This document shows positions 51,280 to 59,561 of a DNA stretch of 64,000 nucleotides, piece by piece. Position 1 is the first letter of the stretch, and each line of letters opens with the position of its first letter. Below the pieces are notes generated by a model, which was not told the origin of the DNA, ran no database searches, and saw only the letters and a list, made by a program, of their open reading frames with translations. Origin of the DNA: JBBROS01 sp963752225 (lineage in GTDB: Bacteria > Pseudomonadota > Alphaproteobacteria > Acetobacterales > Acetobacteraceae). The translations under genes were made by a program, and so were the position numbers. Location: NCBI GenBank assembly GCA_963752225.1, contig CAVVXS010000008.1, positions 62,001 through 126,000 on the forward strand. The letters are read 5' to 3'.

Positions 51280-52836
51280 GCCGCGCGATGGTACACGCCG
51301 TGGCGGCCAAGCACGCTCGGGCGGGCCCAGGAGGGGGTGCGGGCCTTCCTGCTCGGGCTGCTGGCGGCGCTGGCGTTGCCGCCGTTGCACGTGATTCCGG
51401 CCTTGTTCGTCGCCGTGCCGTCGTTGTTGGTGCTGATCGACCGGGCGCCGACGCGCTGGCGGGCGGCCCAGCTCGGCTTCTGGTTCGGCTTCGGCCAGCA
51501 TCTGGTCGGGCTTTATTGGATCACCGAGGCGATCCTGTTGGAGTCGGCGCGCTACTGGTGGTTCGTGCCGATCGCCGTGCCGTCCCTGTCGGCGCTGCTG
51601 AGCCTGTTCATCGCCGGGCCATGCTGGCTGGCGAAGGGGTTCGGCGGCTGGCGGCGGGTGGCGGTGCTGGGCGGGACCTGGGTGCTGTTCGACCTGGCGC
51701 GGCAGTTCCTCGGGACCGGCTTTCCGTGGAACCCGTGGGGCAGCGTATGGGCGGTGCCGGGAGGGTTCGGCGACGTCATGATCCAGCCCGCGGCGTGGAT
51801 CGGCACGCCCGGGCTGACCCTGCTGACGGTGGTGGCCGCGGCCTTGCCGTGGCTGGGGCTGCGCGGCGTCGCACTTGCCGGCGCGGGCCTGGTGCTATGG
51901 GGCTGCGCCGGGATGTGGCGCCTGCGGGACCCGGATCCGCCCGGCCCAGGTCTCATGGCGGTGTTGGTGCAGGGCAACGTGGCGCATGGCGAGCTCTACG
52001 ATTGGGCCAGCGCCAAGGCAGCGTTCGAGCGGCACCTGCGGCTGAGTGCCGAGGGGGTGGCACAAGCCGGCGCCGTGCCGAGCGTGGTGGTCTGGCCGGA
52101 AAGCGCGACCGGGCCGTTCCTGCTCGACGCCGACCCGGCGGCGCGCGCGGCGATTGCCGACGCGATCCGGCCGGCGCGGGGCGCGATCATCGGCACGCTG
52201 CGCTGGCCCGACCGCAGCGAGCCGCCCTGGAACAGCATGGTGGCGATGGCGCCGGACGGATCGATCACCGGCACCTACGACAAGTGGCATCTGGTGCCGT
52301 TCGGCGAATTCGCCCCGAGCTGGGTGCCGCTATCGATCCAGATCGTGCCGGGCCAGTTCGCATTCGGGTCCGGGCCGAAGACGCTTCACATCCCCGGGGT
52401 GCCGGCGTTCGGCGGGCTGATCTGCTACGAGACGATCTACCCCGGCGAGATGGTGGACGAGGCGAACCGGCCGGACTGGCTGGTCAACGTGACCAACGAC
52501 GCCTGGTTCGGCAACTCGACCGGGCCGCGGCAGCATCTGACCGGGTCGCGGCTGCGGGCGGTGGAGGAAGGGTTGCCGTTGATGCGCGCGGCCAATACCG
52601 GGATTTCGGCGGGCTTCGATGCGCGAGGGCGGGAGCTGGGCCGTTTGACCGTGGGCGTCGAAGGCGTGCTGGTGCTGCCGATCCCGGCCAAGCGCCCGGC
52701 AACGTCGTTTGCGCGGCTCGGCTTGATCGTGCCCGGACTGCTGGCGGCGATGGTGACCGGGGCCGGTTGTCTGGGACGGCGACGGGTGGCCGACGTTCCT
52801 GAACGCGGGCCGAGGCGCATTGGCCGAAATTCTTGA
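51250..52836 (+). CDS. lnt: Apolipoprotein N-acyltransferase Lnt
   Basis: 528 residues if the first GTG is used. Eight or so membrane helices flank a periplasmic nitrilase-type domain with the catalytic triad E284 (VWPES), K345 (YDKWHLVPFGEF) and C392 (GLICYETIYP). It adds the third acyl chain to lipoproteins such as the DUF3833 protein in this window. A 15-bp direct repeat at the start duplicates the GTG and its context, giving a second possible start at 51274. Its stop TGA lies inside the -35 box of the next gene. Confidence 0.93.
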   Translation: MPIAAGLSVPAARWYTPWRPSTLGRAQEGVRAFLLGLLAALALPPLHVIPALFVAVPSLLVLIDRAPTRWRAAQLGFWFGFGQHLVGLYWITEAILLESARYWWFVPIAVPSLSALLSLFIAGPCWLAKGFGGWRRVAVLGGTWVLFDLARQFLGTGFPWNPWGSVWAVPGGFGDVMIQPAAWIGTPGLTLLTVVAAALPWLGLRGVALAGAGLVLWGCAGMWRLRDPDPPGPGLMAVLVQGNVAHGELYDWASAKAAFERHLRLSAEGVAQAGAVPSVVVWPESATGPFLLDADPAARAAIADAIRPARGAIIGTLRWPDRSEPPWNSMVAMAPDGSITGTYDKWHLVPFGEFAPSWVPLSIQIVPGQFAFGSGPKTLHIPGVPAFGGLICYETIYPGEMVDEANRPDWLVNVTNDAWFGNSTGPRQHLTGSRLRAVEEGLPLMRAANTGISAGFDARGRELGRLTVGVEGVLVLPIPAKRPATSFARLGLIVPGLLAAMVTGAGCLGRRRVADVPERGPRRIGRNS

Positions 52837-52861
52837 CATCCTGAGGTTGTGCTCTTAGGAT
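52833..52861 (+). promoter_or_regulatory. Sigma70-type promoter of the XRE regulator
   Basis: TTGACA (52833-52838), a 17-base spacer and TAGGAT (52856-52861): a near-consensus housekeeping promoter 41 bases before the GTG at 52902. The lnt stop codon is inside the -35 box. Confidence 0.7.
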
Positions 52862-52901
52862 AACATTCATCTATTTCGTGTGTACATTGGAGCTTCATTT
52901 T

Positions 52902-53360
52902 GTGGCCCTGACCTCCGGTGACAGTGACCGCAACTCTGGGCCAAGCCCGATCGACACGCATGTCGGCGGGCGAATCCGGTTGCGTCGCACGTTGCTCGGG
53001 ATGTCCCAGGAACGGCTCGGCGAGGCCCTCGGCCTGACATTCCAGCAGGTCCAGAAGTATGAGCGCGGGGTCAACCGGGTGGGCGCGTCACGCCTGTTCG
53101 ACCTGTCGCGCGTGCTGGACGTGCCGATCAGCTTCTTTTTCGACGACATGCCGGAAGCGTTGGCCGGCATTCATGGGACCGGCCACTCGACGCGCGCGGC
53201 GGGCGGCTTCGCCGAGCGGCAGGACGCATTCGGCGCCGATGAAGCCCTGAACCGCCGCGAAACGCTGGAGCTGGTCCGGGCCTATTACCGGATCACCGAC
53301 CCGGCCGTTCGCAAGCGGGTGTTCGACCTGATCAAGTCGATGGGACCGGTCGAGGGTTGA
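52902..53360 (+). CDS. XRE-family regulator (cupin-less, alphaproteobacterial lnt-linked type)
   Basis: 152 residues. The HTH (about 25-80: RLRRTLLGMSQERLGEALGLT, QVQKYERGVNRVGASRLFDL) is followed by the family phrase LDVPISFFFDDMPE and a C-terminal helix RAYYRITDPAVRKRVFDLIKSM. This regulator type sits directly after lnt in many alphaproteobacteria, usually before metK, which is absent here. The GTG at 52902 is preferred because of TTGGAG upstream. A strong promoter lies just before it. Confidence 0.9.
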   Translation: MALTSGDSDRNSGPSPIDTHVGGRIRLRRTLLGMSQERLGEALGLTFQQVQKYERGVNRVGASRLFDLSRVLDVPISFFFDDMPEALAGIHGTGHSTRAAGGFAERQDAFGADEALNRRETLELVRAYYRITDPAVRKRVFDLIKSMGPVEG

Positions 53361-53430
53361 CCCTCACGCTGGGACGGCGCCCACCAGGCGAGCCGAATCC
53401 CAGTTAGGCAACGCCAGTCAGATGCTGCAC

Positions 53431-53946
53431 CTATTGCAGCTGTGGGTTGTGGAACACCGGGTTGCGGTGCCGATGTAGGGCGTCGCGCAGGGCGCTGGCC
53501 AAGTCCCGCTTCTCCGCATCGCCGAGATCGCGGCCGACCTCGAACTGGTGCCCGCGCTCGACCAGCAGCAGCGCAGGCGTGCGCCCGGGCCGCTCCTGCA
53601 GCACCGCATTCAGCCAGGCGCCATCGAGCACGCGGTCGCTCACCCGGCCGCGAGCGTCCACCCGAAGGATGCGCAGCCCGGCCGCGGACAGCAGCAAGCG
53701 CTCGCTGGTCCGCTGCGCCCGCGCGTTGCGGCGGAGCATAGCGACCGCCAGTGCAATCTCGGCGCCGTTGAAGCCGATCACCGGCCAGGCGCCGGCAAAC
53801 CATAGCCCGGTGGACACGATCCCGCTCAGCAGCAGGATGAAGGCGATCAGCCGGCGCAGCCCGGCCGGACCGAGACTGCGATGCGGGGTGATGATCGCCT
53901 CGAATTCGGTCGGGTCCGGCATCATCGCTTGCATGTGGCGGAGCAT
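53431..53946 (-). CDS. DUF2244 membrane protein
   Basis: 171 residues. Two adjacent helices near the N-terminus (LIAFILLLSGIVSTGLWFAG and the next, AEIALAVAM) are followed by a cytoplasmic beta-rich part with LRVDARG and FEVGRDL, the DUF2244 pattern. The function is unknown. In other alphaproteobacteria it neighbours cytochrome or nth genes. It converges with the XRE gene. Upstream there is a gap of 227 bases with a tandem repeat. Confidence 0.85.
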   Translation of the reverse strand: MLRHMQAMMPDPTEFEAIITPHRSLGPAGLRRLIAFILLLSGIVSTGLWFAGAWPVIGFNGAEIALAVAMLRRNARAQRTSERLLLSAAGLRILRVDARGRVSDRVLDGAWLNAVLQERPGRTPALLLVERGHQFEVGRDLGDAEKRDLASALRDALHRHRNPVFHNPQLQ

Positions 53947-53997
53947 AGCCGATTGTCAGCCCATCGGCTGCTCCGGCAACGCCCCATCGTGCGCGTG

Positions 53998-54056
53998 GCC
54001 CGTCTTGCGCCTCGCCCGTCTTGCGCATGGCCCGTCTTGCGCATGGCCCGTCTTGC
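53998..54056. repeat. 16-bp tandem repeat, four copies
   Basis: The unit GCCCGTCTTGCGCATG starts at 53998, 54014, 54030 and 54046. The first copy ends CTC instead of ATG and the last is cut after CTTGC. It lies in the gap between the DUF2244 gene and mdh. The 16-base period is not a multiple of three, so it is unlikely to code. Confidence 0.9.
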
Positions 54057-54173
54057 CGCACTGGGGGGGAGGGTGTAGCAACCCCGGCACCTTCCGGGCG
54101 CCCGGGGCGCGTCCGGCCGGCGCCGGCTGCAGGCCGGCCCTCTCCCCCCGGACCGCACCCACGGGATTCCTTT

Positions 54174-55127
54174 ATGGCACGCAACAAGATCGCCCTCATC
54201 GGCGCCGGTAACATCGGCGGCACCCTGGCCCACATGATCGGGCTGAAGGAGTTGGGCGATGTCGCGCTGTTCGACGTGTTCGGGGGCGTCGCCGCCGGCA
54301 AGGCGCTGGATCTGATGCAGTCGGGCCCGGTAGACGGGTTCGACGCCCACATGACCGGCGGCAGCGACTACAGCGCCATCGCCGGCAGCGACGTGGTGAT
54401 CGTGACGGCCGGGTTCCCGCGCCAGCCCGGCATGAGCCGCGATGACCTGGTGGCCAAGAACGCCGAAGTGATCGCGACCGTCGCGGAAGGGATCAAGACC
54501 CACTGCCCCGGCGCTTTCGTCATCGTCATCACCAACCCGCTCGACGCGATGGTGTGGGTGATGCAGCAAAAGTCGGGCTTGCCGCCGCACATGGTGGTCG
54601 GCATGGCCGGCGTGCTCGACAGCGCCCGCTTCCGGTTGTTCCTGGCGCACGAGTTCGGCGTCTCGGTCGAGGATGTGACGGCGTTCGTGCTGGGCGGCCA
54701 TGGCGACACGATGGTGCCGCTGGTGCGCTACTCGACGGTCGCGGGCATCCCGGTGCCCGACTTGGTGGCGATGGGCTGGACCACGCAGGACAAGGTGGAT
54801 GCGATCGTCAAGCGCACTGCGAATGGCGGCGGCGAGATCGTCAAGCTGCTGGAACGGGGCAGCGCCTTCTATGCCCCGGCCGCGAGCGCGATTGCGATGG
54901 CCGAAAGCTTCCTGCGCGACAAGAAGCGCGTCTTGCCGGCCGCCGCGCACCTGTCGGGGCAGTACGGGGTAACGGGTCTGTATGTGGGGGTGCCGGTGGT
55001 GATCGGGGCAGGCGGGGTGGAGCGGATCGTCGAGATCAAGCTCGATGCGGCGGAGCAGGCGGCGTTCGACAAGTCCTGCGCCAGCGTCCAGGAGCTGATC
55101 GACGCCAGCCGCAAGCTGGTGGGCTGA
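54174..55127 (+). CDS. mdh: Malate dehydrogenase
   Basis: 317 residues of the LDH-like MDH type. The NAD motif GAGNIGG (10-16), D34 (NAD choice), substrate arginines R83 and R89 (FPRQPGMSR), R152-D149 region (VLDSARFR) and catalytic H176 (GGHGDTM) are present. It oxidises malate to oxaloacetate in the TCA cycle. There is no strong ribosome binding site before the ATG; the leader is C-rich. sucA follows after 89 bases. The sucC and sucD genes that usually come between are missing. Confidence 0.95.
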   Translation: MARNKIALIGAGNIGGTLAHMIGLKELGDVALFDVFGGVAAGKALDLMQSGPVDGFDAHMTGGSDYSAIAGSDVVIVTAGFPRQPGMSRDDLVAKNAEVIATVAEGIKTHCPGAFVIVITNPLDAMVWVMQQKSGLPPHMVVGMAGVLDSARFRLFLAHEFGVSVEDVTAFVLGGHGDTMVPLVRYSTVAGIPVPDLVAMGWTTQDKVDAIVKRTANGGGEIVKLLERGSAFYAPAASAIAMAESFLRDKKRVLPAAAHLSGQYGVTGLYVGVPVVIGAGGVERIVEIKLDAAEQAAFDKSCASVQELIDASRKLVG

Positions 55128-55216
55128 ACCCCGGCGACGCGCGCCGCGGACGGGAGCTATGCGCTTCCAGCCGGGCTCGTTGCACTATCTAGTAGGCATC
55201 TCCTAGGGATTTCAGC

Positions 55217-58102
55217 ATGCCCGGCTTCGACATCATCGCTTCCGCGTTCAACGGCGCCAACGCCGCCTTCATCGCCGACCTCTACGCCCGATGGGCCACG
55301 GATCCGCGCAGCGTCGACCCGAGCTTCGCCGAGCTGTTCGAGGCGATGAACGACGAAGCCCGGGCGGTGCTGACGGACGCGTCCGGCGCGTCCTGGGCTC
55401 CGAACCAATACAGCGTGGCCGAGCCCGAGCCGGCGACACCCGCGGCCAAGGGTCGGGCCGCCGCAGGCGTGCCGGTCGAGCAGGTGCGCGCGGCGGCGCT
55501 CGACAGCTTGCGGGCGCTGATGCTGATTCGCGCCTACCGGGTGCGCGGCCACCTCGAGGCGATGCTCGATCCGCTCGGGCTGCAAGTGCCGGGGCCGCAT
55601 TCGGAGCTCGACCCGGCGGCCTACGGGTTCGGCCCCGGCGACCTCGACCGGCCCATTTTCATCGACGGCGTGCTGGGCCGCGAATCGGCCACCATCCGCG
55701 AGATCATGCAGATCGTGCGCGCGAGCTACTGCGGCCCGATCGGCGTCGAGTTCATGCACATCCAGGATCCCGACCAGAAGACCTGGATCCAGCGGCGGAT
55801 CGAGGGCGCGCCGTGGGCGGGCGGGATCGACGCTGAAACCAAGCGCACGGTGCTGCAGCAGCTGACCGAGGCCGAAGGCTTCGAGGCGTTCTGCCAGAAG
55901 CGCTACGTCGGCACCAAGCGGTTCGGGCTGGAAGGCGGCGAAGTCACGATCCCGGCACTGCATGCCATCATCGACGTGGCGGCGCGCTGGAATAACGGGG
56001 CCGGCGGCGGGGTGGACGAGGTGGTGATCGGCATGCCGCACCGCGGCCGGCTGAACACGCTGGTCAACATCGTGCGCAAGCCGTTCACCGCAGTGTTCTC
56101 CGAGTTCGGCGGCGAAAGCTTCAAGCCGGACGACGTGCAGGGCTCGGGCGACGTGAAGTATCATCTCGGCACCAGCACCGACGTGGAGATCGCCGGGCAC
56201 GAGGTGCACATCAGCCTGCAGCCGAACCCGTCGCATCTCGAGGCGGTGGACCCGGTGGTGGTCGGCAAGGTGCGCGCGCGGCAGGATGCGGCCGGCGACA
56301 CCAAGGCCCGGCGCAGCGTTATGGGCATCCTGATGCACGGCGACGCCGCGTTCGCCGGGCAGGGCCTGGTGTATGAAACTTTGGCGATGAGCCAGCTGAT
56401 CGGCTATCGCACCGGCGGCACCGTGCACGTCGTGGTCAACAACCAGATCGGCTTCACGACGGTCCCGGCGCACGCGTATTCGGGCATGTACTGCACCGAC
56501 ATCGCCAAGTCGGTGCAATGCCCGATCCTGCACGTGAACGGCGATGAGCCCGAGGCGGTGGTGTTCTGCTCGCGTCTGGCGGCCGAGTTCCGCATGGAGT
56601 TCGGCACCGACATCGTGCTCGACATCGTCTGCTACCGCCGCCACGGGCACAACGAAACCGACGAGCCGGCCTTCACCCAGCCGATCATGTATCGCGCGAT
56701 CAAGGGCCGGAAGACGATCCGGACCATGTATGCCGAACGCCTGGCTGCCGAGGGCAGCATCCCCGCCGAGCAATCGGCGGGCATGTGGGACGCGTTCCAG
56801 GACACGCTCGAGGCCGCCTTCCAGGCGGCGCAGACCTACAAGCCGAACAAGGCGGATTGGCTCGAGGGCCAGTGGTCCGGGCTCAAGCAGGCCGACGAGG
56901 AATACGAGCGGGCCGAGGATGCAACCGCGCTCGGCCGCGAGCAGCTGCAGGCGATCGGCGCGGCGCTCGGCACGCCGCCCGACAATTTCGATCTCAATCC
57001 CAAGATCGCCCGGCAGCTCGAGGCCAAGCGGGCGATGATCCGAAGCGGCGAGGGGATCGATTGGGCGACCGGCGAGGCGCTGGCGTTCGGCGGCCTGTTG
57101 CTCGAAGGCCACCGGGTGCGGTTGTCCGGCGAGGACAGCCAGCGCGGCACGTTCAGCCAGCGGCATGCGGTGCTGGTGGATCAGACCAACCAGAACGAAT
57201 ACGTCCCGCTCAACAACATCGCCGGCGAGCAGGCCAAAATCGAGATCTACAACTCGCTGCTGAGCGAGGCGGGCGTGCTCGGGTTCGAATACGGCTACAC
57301 CCTGGCGGATCCGAAGACGCTGGTGCTGTGGGAGGCGCAGTTCGGCGACTTCGCCAACGGCGCCCAGGTCATCATCGACCAGTTCCTGGCGAGCGGCGAA
57401 ACCAAGTGGCTGCGCATGAGCGGCCTGACCCTGCTGCTGCCGCACGGGCATGAAGGGCAGGGGCCGGAGCACAGCAGCGCTCGGCTTGAGCGCTACCTGC
57501 AGCTCTGCGCCGAGCGCAACATGTCGGTGTGCAACCTGACGACGCCGGCAAACTACTTCCACGCGCTGCGGCGGCAGCTGAAGCGGAACTTCCGCAAGCC
57601 GCTGGTGATCATGACGCCCAAGAGCCTGCTGCGGCACAAGCTGGCGGTGAGCCGGCTCGCCGAGATGGAAACCGGCAGCCACTTCAAGTTCGTCATCCCG
57701 GAGACCGACCGCATCGCCGCGCCCGACAAGGTCAAGCGGGTCGTGATCTGCTCCGGCAAGGTCTACTACGACTTGTGGCAGGAGCGGCAGGACAAGGGCG
57801 TCGACGACGTAGCGCTGGTGCGGCTCGAGCAGATCTATCCGTTCCCGATCAACCACCTCAAAGCGGCGATCGAGCCGTTCAAGCAGGCCGAGGTGGTGTG
57901 GTGCCAGGAGGAGCCGATGAATAACGGCGCCTGGACCTTCGTCGACCGGCGGATCGAGGCGACGCTGGGGTGCATTGGCGGCGCGGCGAAACGACCCATC
58001 TATGTCGGCCGCGACGAGGCGGCGAGCCCCGCGACCGGCCAGGCCAAGGTGCATGCGGCGCAGCAGGCGAAGCTGGTGCGGGACGCGCTTGGCTTGAACT
58101 GA
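55217..58102 (+). CDS. sucA: 2-oxoglutarate dehydrogenase E1 component
   Basis: 961 residues, full length for SucA. The N-terminus ANAAFIADLYARWATDPRSVDPSF binds E2. The TPP domain carries DEVVIGMPHRGRLN, the metal site near YRRHGHNETDEP, and the pyrimidine-domain segment HGHEGQGPEHSSARLERYL. It decarboxylates 2-oxoglutarate and transfers the succinyl group to lipoyl-E2. It is followed by sucB and lpdA on the same strand, giving the complete complex. A full-length copy implies a complete oxidative TCA branch. Confidence 0.97.
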   Translation: MPGFDIIASAFNGANAAFIADLYARWATDPRSVDPSFAELFEAMNDEARAVLTDASGASWAPNQYSVAEPEPATPAAKGRAAAGVPVEQVRAAALDSLRALMLIRAYRVRGHLEAMLDPLGLQVPGPHSELDPAAYGFGPGDLDRPIFIDGVLGRESATIREIMQIVRASYCGPIGVEFMHIQDPDQKTWIQRRIEGAPWAGGIDAETKRTVLQQLTEAEGFEAFCQKRYVGTKRFGLEGGEVTIPALHAIIDVAARWNNGAGGGVDEVVIGMPHRGRLNTLVNIVRKPFTAVFSEFGGESFKPDDVQGSGDVKYHLGTSTDVEIAGHEVHISLQPNPSHLEAVDPVVVGKVRARQDAAGDTKARRSVMGILMHGDAAFAGQGLVYETLAMSQLIGYRTGGTVHVVVNNQIGFTTVPAHAYSGMYCTDIAKSVQCPILHVNGDEPEAVVFCSRLAAEFRMEFGTDIVLDIVCYRRHGHNETDEPAFTQPIMYRAIKGRKTIRTMYAERLAAEGSIPAEQSAGMWDAFQDTLEAAFQAAQTYKPNKADWLEGQWSGLKQADEEYERAEDATALGREQLQAIGAALGTPPDNFDLNPKIARQLEAKRAMIRSGEGIDWATGEALAFGGLLLEGHRVRLSGEDSQRGTFSQRHAVLVDQTNQNEYVPLNNIAGEQAKIEIYNSLLSEAGVLGFEYGYTLADPKTLVLWEAQFGDFANGAQVIIDQFLASGETKWLRMSGLTLLLPHGHEGQGPEHSSARLERYLQLCAERNMSVCNLTTPANYFHALRRQLKRNFRKPLVIMTPKSLLRHKLAVSRLAEMETGSHFKFVIPETDRIAAPDKVKRVVICSGKVYYDLWQERQDKGVDDVALVRLEQIYPFPINHLKAAIEPFKQAEVVWCQEEPMNNGAWTFVDRRIEATLGCIGGAAKRPIYVGRDEAASPATGQAKVHAAQQAKLVRDALGLN

Positions 58103-58195
58103 ACCACGGCCTGCCCGGCCCGGCGGCCCATGACGGGCGGCCGGGCGGGACGTGCCGGCCGACCACCGCGAGACGACGAGGAAGCAGGAACAAGA

Positions 58196-59491
58196 ATGTC
58201 CACCGAGATCAAGGTTCCCACGCTGGGTGAGAGCGTGACCACGGCCACCGTGGCGCGGTGGCTGAAGAAGGCGGGGGAGTCGGTGGCGGTCGACGAGCCC
58301 GTGGTGGAGCTCGAAACGGACAAGGTGACGGTCGAGGTTCCGGCGCCGTCGGCCGGCACCATCGGCGAGATCCAGGCGCAGGAAGGCGCCGAGGTCGAGG
58401 TCGGGTCGATCCTGGCGCTGCTGGAGGCGGGCGCGGGCAAGGCGGCTCCGGCCAAGGTTTCCGCTTCGGCGGCGCACCCGAGTGCCGGGGTGAACCCGCC
58501 GCCATCGCCGCGCGGCCCGGTGTCACGGCCGGCGACGCCGCCAGCCGACGTGGCCGCAGCGCAGGCCGGCGGCCGCACCACCGCGACCCCGGTGCAGGCG
58601 GCGCCCGGCGGCCACCCGGCAATGCCGTCGGCGGCGAAGCTGATGGAGGAACGTGGCTTGGCCGCCGCCGACGTTGCCGGCAGCGGCAAGGACGGGCGCG
58701 TGACCAAGGGTGACGTGCTTGCCTTCCTCGAGCGGCCGGTTCCGGCAGCGGCCGCGCCGGCAGCGGCCAAGGCGCCGCGCACGGCGCAGGAGGGCGAGGA
58801 GCGGGTCAAGATGACCCGGCTGCGCCGCACCATCGCCCAGCGCTTGAAGGACGCGCAGAACAACGCGGCGATGCTGACGACGTTCAACGAAGTGGACATG
58901 TCGGCCGCCATGGCGCTGCGTGCCGAATACAAGGACGCATTCGAGAAGAAGCACGGCGGCGTGCGGCTCGGCTTCATGTCGTTCTTCGTGCGCGCCTGCG
59001 TTGCCGCGCTGAAGGAGTTCCCTGCGGTCAACGCCGAGATCGACGGCGACGAGATCGTCTATAAGAATTTCGTCCACATGGGCATCGCCGTTGGTGGGCC
59101 GAACGGGCTCGTGGTGCCGGTGGTGCGCGACGCCGACCGGATGGGGTTCGCCGAGATCGAAAAGGCGGTCAGCGGCTTCGGCAAGCGCGCGCGCGACGGG
59201 CAGCTCAAGGTCGAGGAGCTGTCGGGCGGCACCTTCACCATCACCAATGGCGGCGTTTACGGCAGCCTGATGAGCACGCCGATCCTGAACGCGCCGCAAT
59301 CCGGCATCCTGGGCATGCACAAGATCCAGGACCGGCCGATTGCGGTCGGCGGCAAGGTCGAGATCCGGCCGATGATGTACCTGGCCTTGTCGTACGACCA
59401 CCGCATCGTCGACGGCAAGGAGGCCGTGAGCTTCCTGGTCCGGGTGAAAGAAGGCGTCGAGGACCCAAGGCGTTTGCTGCTGGGCCTCTAG
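58196..59491 (+). CDS. sucB: Dihydrolipoyl succinyltransferase (E2 of 2-oxoglutarate dehydrogenase)
   Basis: 431 residues. The lipoyl domain has K43 in ETDKVTVEV. An Ala/Pro-rich linker and the E1/E3-binding domain (AMPSAAKLMEERGLAAADVAGSGKDGRV) follow. The catalytic domain ends with the active-site His in LSYDHRIVDGKEA. It passes the succinyl group to CoA. The internal linker (about 82-145) is rich in Pro and Ala. Two hairpins separate it from lpdA. Confidence 0.96.
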   Translation: MSTEIKVPTLGESVTTATVARWLKKAGESVAVDEPVVELETDKVTVEVPAPSAGTIGEIQAQEGAEVEVGSILALLEAGAGKAAPAKVSASAAHPSAGVNPPPSPRGPVSRPATPPADVAAAQAGGRTTATPVQAAPGGHPAMPSAAKLMEERGLAAADVAGSGKDGRVTKGDVLAFLERPVPAAAAPAAAKAPRTAQEGEERVKMTRLRRTIAQRLKDAQNNAAMLTTFNEVDMSAAMALRAEYKDAFEKKHGGVRLGFMSFFVRACVAALKEFPAVNAEIDGDEIVYKNFVHMGIAVGGPNGLVVPVVRDADRMGFAEIEKAVSGFGKRARDGQLKVEELSGGTFTITNGGVYGSLMSTPILNAPQSGILGMHKIQDRPIAVGGKVEIRPMMYLALSYDHRIVDGKEAVSFLVRVKEGVEDPRRLLLGL

Positions 59492-59506
59492 GCACGTTAA
59501 GCGGGT

Positions 59507-59526
59507 CCGGGGGCGCTCGCCCCCGG
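59507..59526 (+). terminator. Strong hairpin after sucB
   Basis: CCGGGGGCG (59507-59515) pairs perfectly with CGCCCCCGG (59518-59526) across a 2-base loop. It lies 16 bases after the sucB stop. There is no T-run. It may protect the upstream message or terminate it partly. Confidence 0.55.
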
Positions 59527-59531
59527 CGGGT

Positions 59532-59548
59532 CAAGGGCGGAGCCCTTG
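59532..59548 (+). promoter_or_regulatory. Hairpin directly before the lpdA ribosome binding site
   Basis: CAAGGGC (59532-59538) pairs with GCCCTTG (59542-59548) across GGA. The Shine-Dalgarno AAGGAG starts at 59550. An ATG-TAA start-stop pair lies at 59556-59561, before the GTG at 59562. Together these could tune lpdA translation. Confidence 0.45.
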
Positions 59549-59561
59549 CAAGGAGATGTAA

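Noticed and set aside
53998..54056. CRISPR array
   Set aside because: The 16-bp repeats are directly adjacent with no spacers and no cas genes.
53285..54352. A 355-codon minus-strand frame over DUF2244, the tandem repeat and the mdh start
   Set aside because: It crosses the repeat and two real genes; the DUF2244 protein lies in a different frame with clear family features.
55157..58477. A 1106-codon open frame antisense to sucA
   Set aside because: Its composition (Arg, His, Gly, Leu) is typical of antisense frames in GC-rich coding DNA, and sucA is unmistakable on the plus strand.
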